Shown one piece after another: positions 15,811-23,829 of a DNA stretch of 64,000 bases (positions are counted from its first letter, which is position 1; each line of letters begins with the position of its first letter). Source of the stretch: Coprococcus sp. (GTDB taxonomy: Bacteria > Bacillota > Clostridia > Lachnospirales > Lachnospiraceae); assembly GCA_022793995.1 (NCBI GenBank), contig JAAWDY010000044.1, positions 1 to 64,000 of the forward strand, given 5' to 3'. Below the pieces are notes generated by a model. The model ran no database searches and was not told the origin of the DNA. It was given only the letters and a program-made list of their open reading frames with translations. The translations under genes were made by a program, and so were the position numbers.

Positions 15811-16974
15811 CTAGTCAACCTCATACCCCATCCGATACACGATCTTCTTAGATACCTCATAGACCTCCAGCACGGAATCCAGGTCTACATATTCATTTGT
15901 CTGATGGTAATTCATCCCCGCGGGACCGTAGGACATTCCTTCCGTGTTCCCCGTCTCCGCCGCGATCACACCTGTGTCCGTATACCCGGTAAATACTTCT
16001 GTCTCCGCATAGTTTCCGGTCACTTCCTTAATACACTCCTGCAGATTCTTAAGAAGTACGGACTCGTCATTATGCAGAATATACGGACGCTTTGCGATCA
16101 CTTCATAAGAACCCTTAAGTCCCGGGACTTTTTCGCATGCTTCCTTGATCGCCTCGTCCACCAACTCCAAAGAGCCTTCTGATGTCAGCGGCGGAGCCAG
16201 ACGCATATCCAAGGTAATGCTTGCGCTGTCCGCTACGACGTTCGTGTTAAATCCACCCTGTATTGTTCCAAAACACACGGAACTCTGCCCGAACGTCTCG
16301 TCCGTGGGAAGCACGTCGATTCGCCTCTTGATTCCCAGCACCACCTCAGAGATACCCACGATCGCGTCGATTCCCATCCAAGGCATGGAACCATGCGCCT
16401 GCGCGCCTTGCACCGTCACCTTGAACCAAGTCTTTCCCTTATGCGCCATATAGATTTTCCCGCTGGTCGGTTCATGATCCAGAGCATAGCTGTTCTTTGT
16501 AGCGTATCCGCTCTTTATCGCCTGCATCGCGCCCTTCATGATATTGCCTTCCTCATCCGCCGTGGCGATAAAAATGATATCCCGCTTCGGCTTTTTCCCA
16601 AGCTTCACCATATCCCGGAAGGACAGCATCCCGCAGGCAAGCCCTGCTTTCATATCGCCTGTCCCTCTCCCGTACATCCGGTTGTCCTTGATAACCGGCT
16701 TGAACGGCTCCGTATCCCAGCCGTCCCCGGAAGGAACTACATCCATGTGATGAATGCTTACGAATGCCGGGTCGTGAATCTCGCCTTCTAGCTTGCAGAC
16801 TACGTTGAATCTTCCCGGCTCGAACTCATCCTTCACCACAGGAAGTCCTGTTTCCCGTTCCATCCAGGCTGCGACAAAATCACCGATCTCCTTTTCATAT
16901 TTTCCTACGTTCGTACTCTCGATCTTTACTAAATCCGCCAGTAACTTTACAACTTCATGTGACATATAATCCAT
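15811..16974 (-). CDS. M20 family metallopeptidase (ArgE/DapE-like)
   Basis: 387 aa; a co-catalytic zinc amidohydrolase that cleaves N-acyl or peptide bonds. Metal ligand blocks are present: SIHHMDVVPSG, GRGTGDMKAGL (bridging Asp), TADEEGN (catalytic Glu) and YHQTNEYVDLD (C-terminal His). A lid/dimerisation domain starts at MAHKGKTWFKVTVQG. It probably de-acylates or de-peptidates the compound imported by the adjacent DUF3100 system; this is inference from context. Confidence 0.92.
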   Translation of the reverse strand: MDYMSHEVVKLLADLVKIESTNVGKYEKEIGDFVAAWMERETGLPVVKDEFEPGRFNVVCKLEGEIHDPAFVSIHHMDVVPSGDGWDTEPFKPVIKDNRMYGRGTGDMKAGLACGMLSFRDMVKLGKKPKRDIIFIATADEEGNIMKGAMQAIKSGYATKNSYALDHEPTSGKIYMAHKGKTWFKVTVQGAQAHGSMPWMGIDAIVGISEVVLGIKRRIDVLPTDETFGQSSVCFGTIQGGFNTNVVADSASITLDMRLAPPLTSEGSLELVDEAIKEACEKVPGLKGSYEVIAKRPYILHNDESVLLKNLQECIKEVTGNYAETEVFTGYTDTGVIAAETGNTEGMSYGPAGMNYHQTNEYVDLDSVLEVYEVSKKIVYRMGYEVD

Positions 16975-16995
16975 AGTGTTTATCCTCCTACTATA

Positions 16996-17478
16996 TTAAA
17001 TGGTTCCCTGTACTTTGAGAAGTACTTCTGCAATGAGTGCGGACCAGAAGAATGTACCAAAAATAACCAGAATGCCGACCAAAATTGCTTTCCAGCCAAC
17101 CTTAACGAACGCATGCCAGTCATGTCCAACCGTGAGCCCGGAGTATGCCAGGATCGGGGTGACGACCGCCATCAACTGGATTTTACCGACATAGCCTGCA
17201 ATCGTCGCCGACAATGGGTTCCAAGGCATGGTCGCCAGGATTCCCAGAATTGACACATGTACAAAAGCCGGAAAATTTGTCATTACAACTGTGCTTAGGC
17301 TCCAACCCACGACTGCTATGATAACAAGGATTATCATACCCGGGAGAGACTCTAACGGCATACAATGCTCATACCCGACAAAATTCCCGATCATGCCCAA
17401 CACGCCGCATATAACAAGCGACACGAAAACACGGACAAGCTCTTCCTTTGTGAACTTCTTTTTTGTTTTTTCTGCCAT
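16996..17478 (-). CDS. small membrane subunit adjoining DUF3100 protein
   Basis: 160 aa with a basic N-terminus and about four or five membrane helices (VFVSLVICGVLGMIGNFVG; MIILVIIAVVGWSLSTVV; and later helices). The central VHVSILGILATMPWNPLS is reminiscent of two-component carboxylate carriers. It lies 17 nt after the DUF3100 gene and 21 nt before the M20 gene, which strongly suggests a two-subunit permease. I do not recall a firm family name. Confidence 0.7.
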   Translation of the reverse strand: MAEKTKKKFTKEELVRVFVSLVICGVLGMIGNFVGYEHCMPLESLPGMIILVIIAVVGWSLSTVVMTNFPAFVHVSILGILATMPWNPLSATIAGYVGKIQLMAVVTPILAYSGLTVGHDWHAFVKVGWKAILVGILVIFGTFFWSALIAEVLLKVQGTI

Positions 17479-17495
17479 TTAATTTTCCCTCCTCT

Positions 17496-18314
17496 TTATC
17501 CTTCAATTCCCTTGTTCTTTTTCTTCTGGATAACTGGCTGGAATTTGTTGTACATAAACTCCGCAAGCGGCAGTCCGATAAATACATTTAGATATACCGC
17601 GATCGCCGAGGAGATCAGGTTTGACGCCGTAGCGAGCGCTGTAATCTGATCCGCCATCTGCGGATATAGTTCCGTCAAGGTTCCGATACCCGCCGTGGAC
17701 ATCGCCGCGCTTCCGACGCCGCATGCCATAGATACGGAGTAGACATGGAAAATCCCCGCGCTGGACAGTACACTTGCCAAAAGTCCAACCACAATAGTTC
17801 CAAAGATCGTCCCTACCACATACATAGCGATCACACCCCGGAACTCTTCTTTCTTACCGTACTTTTCCTCGATAATTGCGATACCCGGTTCCCGGGAGGC
17901 GGCAAACGTAATACCGATCGACTCCCGCTTCATACCAAGCATTAGCGCAATCGGAAGAGCGATCACGCAGGTAAATGCGTCCCCGATATTCTGTACCAAA
18001 AGCGGAAGGCTTGCCGACATGATTGTTTCCAGAGACGTCCCCACGTTACATCCCAGTTTCGCCCCCAGGATAAGACATGTCATGGTAAGCATAAAGCCCG
18101 CCGTCTCGCTCTCCTTTTCACTGACCCATTTTATAGGCTTTAGCAGATAGAGAGCCGTCACTAACACCATTGCGTATAAAAGCGGCAATAATGATACTTT
18201 AATCGAATCCGTAATCGAGAACGTGATTGTTCCAATTCGGTCGGAGATCATACAGCATACAAGGATCGTAAGGTGAAGCCTCCAGTCCAGTAAAACTTTT
18301 TTATAGCTATTCAT
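17496..18314 (-). CDS. DUF3100 family membrane protein
   Basis: 272 aa with about eight membrane helices. The start DWRLHLTILVCCMISDRIGTI and the Gly/Ala-rich block ACGVGSAAMSTAGIGTLTELYP match my recollection of DUF3100, an uncharacterised family usually beside amidohydrolases and a small partner membrane protein. A role in transport of an amino acid or hydroxy-acid derivative fits the operon with M20, OCD-like and dehydrogenase genes. Transport is inferred from topology and context only. Confidence 0.82.
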   Translation of the reverse strand: MNSYKKVLLDWRLHLTILVCCMISDRIGTITFSITDSIKVSLLPLLYAMVLVTALYLLKPIKWVSEKESETAGFMLTMTCLILGAKLGCNVGTSLETIMSASLPLLVQNIGDAFTCVIALPIALMLGMKRESIGITFAASREPGIAIIEEKYGKKEEFRGVIAMYVVGTIFGTIVVGLLASVLSSAGIFHVYSVSMACGVGSAAMSTAGIGTLTELYPQMADQITALATASNLISSAIAVYLNVFIGLPLAEFMYNKFQPVIQKKKNKGIEG

Positions 18315-18371
18315 TCATCTTTCCCTCCTCCTGGGTAATTTTTTCAGACCTTTTGTCCATTTCTAAAACGC

Positions 18372-19493
18372 CTATTTCTGATACGGGTCGTCCCAAAGTG
18401 TCAGTTTCGTCCCGACTCCTTTTTCCAGGGCTGTACGGTATAAGTCGTAACCAAGCCCCACGTCAAAAGTCGCCATTCCACATGCAACGAATGTGATTCT
18501 TTCTTTCTCACTCTCCCTTCCGGCTTTTTCGCCTAAGATCACTTCGCCGATACTCGTAGAATCAGATAGATTCGGCATTTTCCCTTCATCAATCAATGTA
18601 TAAATCGGTCCCCCGATCACTCCCTTATAGTATGCGGCCTTATCGCCCGATTCAATCGCTTCCTGCACATATGCTTCATGGAGCCTTACGTTATCATAAA
18701 TTAATTTTGTGTCCATCCAGAAAGAGTCGTCCGTCTGCATCGGTCCGGTAATAAGAAGCGTCACGCCCTCTTTCAGCCATTCGTCTTTCACGTAAAGCGG
18801 TTTCAGGCGAGACGCCGCAACCGTAATTACGTCTGCTTCCCTCACGGCTGCCTCCAGGTCAAGTTCTACCACGCCTTCTACCCCCAGCTCTTCCTTTTCC
18901 CATTCCAGGAATTTTTTTGCCGCCTCCTCAAAAATGTCGTAGCATACGATCTTTTTTACATGCGGAAGCTGTGTCAAAATAGAACGCAGGCAGGAGCGGT
19001 TGATCTGCCCGCAGCCCAGCACGGTCACGACCTCCGAGTCCTTTCTTGCCAAATGCCTTGCCGCTACTCCCGGTACCGCGCCTGTCCTCGCTGCGCTCAG
19101 AAGGTTCGCGGACATAAACGCCAGCGGCTCTCCTGTATCCTTATCATTTAAAGTAACGGTCAGCACAGATCTTGGAAGCCCCTTCTGCGGATTTGCCGCA
19201 TTCGAGCCATACCATTTATTTCCACATATGTCAAACCGTCCTCCCAGGTACGCGGGCATGGCAACGAATCTTCTGTCCGGCCCTGCGACCGGCATGTTAG
19301 GAAATGGGCTTTCTTTAGGAAAAACCAGCCCAAGCCCGTGACTGTTATGATTGCTTCCCCCCATTAAATAATCCCCTTTACTTAATAAGGTAAATACTTC
19401 CTCCGCATTATCAATACATTTTCCCGCGTCAAGCACGCCAGCATCGATTGTATCTTTCTCCGATAAATATAGAAATTCTGTCTTGTGTGCCAT
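18372..19493 (-). CDS. ornithine cyclodeaminase/mu-crystallin family protein
   Basis: 373-aa Rossmann enzyme of the OCD/mu-crystallin family. It shows the conserved SAARTGAVPGVAARHLAR block and the NAD(P) motif VLGCGQINRS. It resembles the subset that databases label tyramine oxidase subunit B, although oxidase activity is doubtful. Known family reactions are ornithine cyclodeamination, ketimine/imine reduction and related amino-acid chemistry. It is the promoter-proximal gene of the minus-strand catabolic run, reading from a promoter at 19608-19636. Confidence 0.88.
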   Translation of the reverse strand: MAHKTEFLYLSEKDTIDAGVLDAGKCIDNAEEVFTLLSKGDYLMGGSNHNSHGLGLVFPKESPFPNMPVAGPDRRFVAMPAYLGGRFDICGNKWYGSNAANPQKGLPRSVLTVTLNDKDTGEPLAFMSANLLSAARTGAVPGVAARHLARKDSEVVTVLGCGQINRSCLRSILTQLPHVKKIVCYDIFEEAAKKFLEWEKEELGVEGVVELDLEAAVREADVITVAASRLKPLYVKDEWLKEGVTLLITGPMQTDDSFWMDTKLIYDNVRLHEAYVQEAIESGDKAAYYKGVIGGPIYTLIDEGKMPNLSDSTSIGEVILGEKAGRESEKERITFVACGMATFDVGLGYDLYRTALEKGVGTKLTLWDDPYQK

Positions 19494-19607
19494 AAAATCT
19501 CCTCCTAATCAAGTTTTCATCCGTAAATTTTCATCAACGTACGATTTTCTTTCCTTTTGTATCAATTTTTGTCATTTTCTATCCTTGATGTTCCATTTAA
19601 TACATTT

Positions 19608-19636
19608 ATGTTATTACAGGCATGCCGTGATGTCAA
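19608..19636 (-). promoter_or_regulatory. promoter of the minus-strand catabolic run
   Basis: Minus-strand TTGACA (19631-19636), 17 nt, TAACAT (19608-19613). Confidence 0.75.
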
Positions 19637-19673
19637 TATATCTTGCTATACTTTTATTATTTTCTGATATATT

Positions 19674-19687
19674 AGACAATATTGTCT
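19674..19687. promoter_or_regulatory. palindromic operator candidate between divergent promoters
   Basis: AGACAATATTGTCT is a perfect 14-bp palindrome between the leftward promoter (19608-19636) and the rightward promoter (19737-19765). It is well placed for a regulator, such as the GntR or RpiR protein nearby, to control both directions. The remaining intergenic sequence (19494-20066) holds the promoters, this site and a dispersed repeat; I see no other gene. Confidence 0.55.
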
Positions 19688-19736
19688 GTATATTTTTGTT
19701 ATATTTGCATAATAAATATTTTATTTTGATTTTTCA

Positions 19737-19765
19737 TTGACATATGCAATATATTATACTACTAT
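19737..19765 (+). promoter_or_regulatory. promoter of the glycerate kinase/enolase-like operon
   Basis: TTGACA (19737-19742), 17 nt, TACTAT (19760-19765). The leader is about 295 nt and contains a dispersed repeat. Confidence 0.7.
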
Positions 19766-19800
19766 GAAAATATCTTTTGTCTGCTATCCCATTCGTTTGT

Positions 19801-19950
19801 TCTATTCACGCGAAGCAACGAGCCAGGTATCCATGCATGAATATTTGGCGACTGCCGCGAGGGGTGCCATGCGCCGGTGGCGCATGCTCAGCGCCGATCA
19901 AAGCAAAGCGTAGACCAAATACCCCGCAGCTTGCTAAGGGGTATTTGACT
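19801..19950. repeat. modular dispersed repeat, copy A
   Basis: Shares TCTATTC-CGCGAAGCAACG, ATATTTGGCGACTGCCGCGAG and a terminal hairpin (CAAATACCCC 19916-19925 with GGGGTATTTG 19938-19947) with 56787-56905. This copy has about 55 extra bp in the middle, including a GCGCCGGTGGCGC stem. It lies in the leader of the glycerate kinase operon, where its terminal hairpin could act as an attenuator. Confidence 0.8.
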
Positions 19951-20066
19951 CAATATTTGATACCGGTGCAAATCATAAAGCAAGTATCATTTCGCACTAT
20001 AACTATATACTCACGGTCGATAAAATCTTCCGTGAACATTTTAATAGCAAAGGGGTTCGATCTATT

Positions 20067-21470
20067 ATGAAAAAAATCAGAAACTACGATTCTCTCATTT
20101 CCCACGGTGACGTCGAATCACGAAAAATTGTCCTGGATATCACAGAAAAGACGCTCCGCCGCCTGGACTCCTATGAGCGCATCAAAAGCATTATGCGCCT
20201 CGATAGTGATATATTACATATCGGAAATCGTTCTTGGGATCTGTCTAAGAAGAAAAACGTTTATCTGCTGGGAGCCGGCAAGGCCTGTAACCATATGGCG
20301 ATGGCTGTGGACGAGATCCTGGGAGACCGCCTGACAAAGGGCATTGTGATTGTGAAGATTTCCGAAGAAACCGACCATTTCCAAAATACGGACGTCTATG
20401 TAGGCGGACATCCCCTGCCGAATGAAGCGGGTTATGAGGCGTGCCTGAAAATACTGGATCTCGTAGACCATGCCGGCCCGGACGATCTGTTCATTGTTGT
20501 TATCAGCGGCGGCAGTTCCGCTCTCATGAGCTGTCCTATTGAAGGAATTACCTTGGAAGACGAGATCAAAACAACCGACGTCATGCTGAAATCCGGCGCC
20601 GGGATCTATGAGATCAATGCGATCCGACGCCACATTTCCGCAATGAACGGCGGAATGCTCGCCAAAAGAATCCAGTCGGCGGGCGCGGAATTGATCGGTT
20701 TTGGAATCAGCGACGCGGTTGGCACGCCTGCCACCGGGGATATCGGCATCCCTTATGAGAAGTATATGAGCACGCCCATGGGTCCAGATCAGACAACCTT
20801 GGAGGACGCAAGAAGAGTCATCCGTGATTACAATGTCGCCGACCGCCTGCCAAAGAATGTGGTGGATTACCTGATGAATGCCGGACCGGAAGGCGAGACG
20901 CCGAAAGAATTCCCCGACAACACCTATTTCCTGCTGAACACCTTGCCCGACTCCTGTATTTGCGCAAAAGAGATCGCCGAGGAGATGGGGATTCCCGCCG
21001 TTATTCTATCTTCTTTCTTAGAAGGCGAGAGCAAAGACGCCGGTTCGTTCTTCGCCTCCATTGCCCGGGAGGCCCAGGTCTACGGAAATCCCGTCAAACC
21101 ACCGTGCGTTATCTTAAGCTCCGGCGAGGCAACGACACAGATATTGGATAACAGCCTGATTACAGGGCATGGCGGCCCAGGCCAAGAACTGACCTTAAGC
21201 TTCTCGATTCTGGCCGCTAAGACAAAGGGCGCCTGTATGCTTTCCATCGACTCGGAAGGCACGGATGGAACCACACCGGTGGCCGGGGGGATCTGTGATT
21301 CCACCAGCTATCAGACCGCCCTGGAGGGAGGCGTCGATATCCACGCCTCCCTCCGGGGCCACGCCTCCTATGAAGCGCTCGAGAAAATGGGGGACGCTGT
21401 ATTTACCGGAAATACCGGGACAAACCTTTGTGATTTTAACATACTATATATTCCGAAAGTTGAGGACTAA
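20067..21470 (+). CDS. glycerate 2-kinase (MOFRL/DUF4147 type)
   Basis: 467 aa; phosphorylates glycerate, in this family normally to 2-phosphoglycerate. N-terminal KKKNVYLLGAGKACNHMAMA, VISGGSSALMSCP, the EINAIRRHIS segment and the C-terminal MOFRL block (SIDSEGTDGTTPVAGGICD) are all present. It is followed after 4 nt by an enolase paralogue, so the pair could carry glycerate or an analogue to a PEP-like product. AAGGGG upstream is a modest ribosome binding site. Confidence 0.92.
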   Translation: MKKIRNYDSLISHGDVESRKIVLDITEKTLRRLDSYERIKSIMRLDSDILHIGNRSWDLSKKKNVYLLGAGKACNHMAMAVDEILGDRLTKGIVIVKISEETDHFQNTDVYVGGHPLPNEAGYEACLKILDLVDHAGPDDLFIVVISGGSSALMSCPIEGITLEDEIKTTDVMLKSGAGIYEINAIRRHISAMNGGMLAKRIQSAGAELIGFGISDAVGTPATGDIGIPYEKYMSTPMGPDQTTLEDARRVIRDYNVADRLPKNVVDYLMNAGPEGETPKEFPDNTYFLLNTLPDSCICAKEIAEEMGIPAVILSSFLEGESKDAGSFFASIAREAQVYGNPVKPPCVILSSGEATTQILDNSLITGHGGPGQELTLSFSILAAKTKGACMLSIDSEGTDGTTPVAGGICDSTSYQTALEGGVDIHASLRGHASYEALEKMGDAVFTGNTGTNLCDFNILYIPKVED

Positions 21471-21474
21471 TATC

Positions 21475-22749
21475 ATGCGTTCAAAAATAAAAACGATCCG
21501 TGCACGTCAAATCGTGGACTGCAAGTGCCGTCCCATGGTGGAAGTGGACGTTGTGACAGATGACGGCCATCTCGGAAGAGGCTGCGCGCCTACAGGCTCT
21601 TCCGTGGGAATGTTTGAATCCTGTGTACTGCGGGACAATGATCCACATGAATACCACGGACTGAGTGTCCACAAGGCAGTCGACAATGTAAACAAAATCA
21701 TTGCACCCGCATTATGCGGCATGGACGTATCCCACCAAGAAGAAATCGATCGGCTCATGATCGAGCTAGACGGTACGCCCGATAAGTCGTCCCTCGGCGG
21801 AAACGCGGTCTACTCCACTTCCATTGCCGTACTTAGGGCAGCCGCCGCGTGCGCGCATCAGACTTTGTACGACTACATTGCCGGGAAAAGCATCCGGACG
21901 GTTCCCGTGCCGAGCTTTAATGTCGTCAACGGTGGACGTTACGCGGACCTGACCCAGCCGTTCAATGAATTTATCATCATGCCGTACGGCGCCTCGGATA
22001 TTTATGAAGCGGTTGAGATGGGTATCCATACCTTTCAAGAATTGGAAAAAATCTTAACCAGCTACCTGGGGCGCAGGCCGGAAGTCGCGCCATCCTACGG
22101 CTACGCCTCTCCGTCCGAGGATGCCGAAGTGAATCTTGCGCTGATTTCCGAAGCCATTGAAAAATGCGGGTACACAGGAAAAATCGGCTTTGCCTTTGAC
22201 TGCGCTTCCAGCGAAATGTACGACAGAGAAACGAAAAAATATCTTTTGAAAGGGAAACGTGTTGATTCTGATGAGTTGATTGCATATGCAAAAATGTTAA
22301 CAGAAAAGTTTCATTTCGTATTTATTGAAGACCTGCTTGACGAGGAGGACTGGGAGGGCTATCAGAAAGCCCACAAGGAGATCACCCGCACCAATCTGAT
22401 CGGGGACGATTTTATCGTAACAAATATGAAACGGCTTAAGAAGGCTTACGAGATGGATGCTTTGGACGGCTTTATCCTCAAGCCGAACCAGGTGGGGACG
22501 ATCACCGAAGCCCTGCAGACCTACGCGTTTGCAAAGGAACACGGCCTGCTCGCCATACCGTCCGGCAGGGCAGGCGGCGTCATCGGCGATGTCGTCATGG
22601 ATCTGGCGGTCGGCCTTCAGGTCGGATTTATCAAAAACGGCGCCCCCAGATCTGGAGAACGGATCGACAAACTGAATTTCCTGATGCGCACATGCGACCT
22701 TGCCCCAGGATGCCGGTTAGCGGATATTAGACCTTTATTAAAGTTTTAG
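21475..22749 (+). CDS. divergent enolase-family protein
   Basis: 424 aa from ATG 21475, 4 nt after the kinase stop; longer starts overlap the kinase. The overall enolase fold is clear: Mg ligands D (AFDCASSEMY), E (FIEDLLDEEDW) and D (IGDDFIVTN), plus the two active-site lysines (FILKPNQVG; FIKNGAP). Several normally invariant residues differ: the SRGNP loop is CKCRP, GGSHAG is GGRYAD, GDEGGFAP is PSYGYASP, and SHRSGET is SGRAGGV. So catalytic Glu211 and His159/His373 equivalents are absent. It is probably not the housekeeping enolase and may act on a related substrate. Confidence 0.85.
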   Translation: MRSKIKTIRARQIVDCKCRPMVEVDVVTDDGHLGRGCAPTGSSVGMFESCVLRDNDPHEYHGLSVHKAVDNVNKIIAPALCGMDVSHQEEIDRLMIELDGTPDKSSLGGNAVYSTSIAVLRAAAACAHQTLYDYIAGKSIRTVPVPSFNVVNGGRYADLTQPFNEFIIMPYGASDIYEAVEMGIHTFQELEKILTSYLGRRPEVAPSYGYASPSEDAEVNLALISEAIEKCGYTGKIGFAFDCASSEMYDRETKKYLLKGKRVDSDELIAYAKMLTEKFHFVFIEDLLDEEDWEGYQKAHKEITRTNLIGDDFIVTNMKRLKKAYEMDALDGFILKPNQVGTITEALQTYAFAKEHGLLAIPSGRAGGVIGDVVMDLAVGLQVGFIKNGAPRSGERIDKLNFLMRTCDLAPGCRLADIRPLLKF

Positions 22750-22791
22750 AATTGCATATAATAGTCATTAAAATTAATAATAAAGCTACTG

Positions 22792-22820
22792 TTCAAATCT
22801 GATGATTCATGTTATATTAT
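22792..22820 (+). promoter_or_regulatory. promoter of the Panacea toxin-antitoxin operon
   Basis: TTCAAA (22792-22797), 17 nt, TATTAT (22815-22820), 23 nt before the antitoxin start. Confidence 0.65.
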
Positions 22821-22842
22821 AGTCACGAAAGGGGGATGTAAA

Positions 22843-23274
22843 ATGGCAAACGTATTTGACACCGCAAAATATATTCTTGAACAGCATGGAACGATGTCAA
22901 CGATGAAACTTCAGAAATTATGCTATTATTCTCAGGCGTGGTCCCTTGTTTGGGATGATTCTCCTTTATTTAGTGAAGATTTTCAAGCATGGGCAAATGG
23001 ACCGGTTTGTCCCGAATTATTTTATAAGACACAAGGAAAATATTCTGTAAGCGCAAGTGATGAAACGGGTGGAGATGATGATCTGTTCGATAATCAGAAG
23101 GACACGATTGATCGCGTGCTTGAACACTATGGGAGTCACAATGCACAGTGGCTAAGTCAGTTGACACATATGGAAGCCCCCTGGATTCGGGCACGGGAAG
23201 GTGTTCCGTCAGGCGTGGGGTGTAATAATGTAATCACAAAAGAAAGTATGGCGTTATACTATGGCGGGCTCTAA
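22843..23274 (+). CDS. Panacea-domain (DUF4065) antitoxin
   Basis: 143 aa with the SocA/GepA-like Panacea signature: STMKLQKLCYYSQAWSLVW, then PLFSEDFQAWANGPVCPELF. Panacea antitoxins neutralise many unrelated toxins by direct binding. Gene order (antitoxin first), the strong GGGGG site and a 14-nt overlap with the next gene fit a toxin-antitoxin operon. The locus is more AT-rich than its neighbours and lies between metabolic genes, suggesting acquisition. Confidence 0.9.
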   Translation: MANVFDTAKYILEQHGTMSTMKLQKLCYYSQAWSLVWDDSPLFSEDFQAWANGPVCPELFYKTQGKYSVSASDETGGDDDLFDNQKDTIDRVLEHYGSHNAQWLSQLTHMEAPWIRAREGVPSGVGCNNVITKESMALYYGGL

Positions 23275-23728
23275 GAAGACTAAGCAAATCAAACAAAAAG
23301 AATCTCCGAAAGGAAAAAGTATTGCTCAGGGTGGAAATCCTGAGCAATACTATATAGAGAATCCAGCATGGAGTTTCGCCAATTCAGACCAGGATATGTG
23401 GTCCTTTACTAAGGAGCATGTTGGCGAATTGATTTGGACAGAAATTCTTCCTCGTTTAAAAGCGCTGGAAAGCCAGACGTGGAATGAAATTCTTGTTAAA
23501 AGCAAAAAACAGAATCATTCTATAAATGTAGAAGATTTAAATAAGGTGGCACAGGAGAGGTTAGGGGCAAAATATATAGAGGCTGAGTCCTTGATTTCAT
23601 TACGTATAACAGGCAATCATAGACTTTATGGTTATATGACGGGAAGGGTATTTAATGTTTTATGGTATGATGATGACCATGGCGATAACAAAACATGTGT
23701 TTGCAGTTCCCATTTAGGGCATACATAA
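23261..23728 (+). CDS. putative toxin partner of the Panacea antitoxin
   Basis: 155 aa with a very basic N-terminal tail (KKTKQIKQKESPKGK). The C-terminus GNHRLYGYMTGRVFNVLWYDDDHGD resembles the last strand of RelE-like mRNA interferases and similar plasmid-borne toxins. No membrane helix. It overlaps the antitoxin by 14 nt, so translation is coupled. The activity is not proven by sequence; a ribosome-dependent or free RNase is the most economical guess. Confidence 0.7.
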   Translation: MAGSKKTKQIKQKESPKGKSIAQGGNPEQYYIENPAWSFANSDQDMWSFTKEHVGELIWTEILPRLKALESQTWNEILVKSKKQNHSINVEDLNKVAQERLGAKYIEAESLISLRITGNHRLYGYMTGRVFNVLWYDDDHGDNKTCVCSSHLGHT

Positions 23729-23829
23729 TCCTCCAAAAAAAGTGAATTTACTGGGATTTGATTTGTTTTACTAATATTTCAGACAGACGATATGCTATTG
23801 TACAGACACATATGATAGATGGAGACAAG

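Noticed and set aside
19777-20070. 97-aa ORF before glycerate kinase
   Set aside because: Covers the dispersed repeat and leader, no ribosome binding site, and overlaps the true kinase start.
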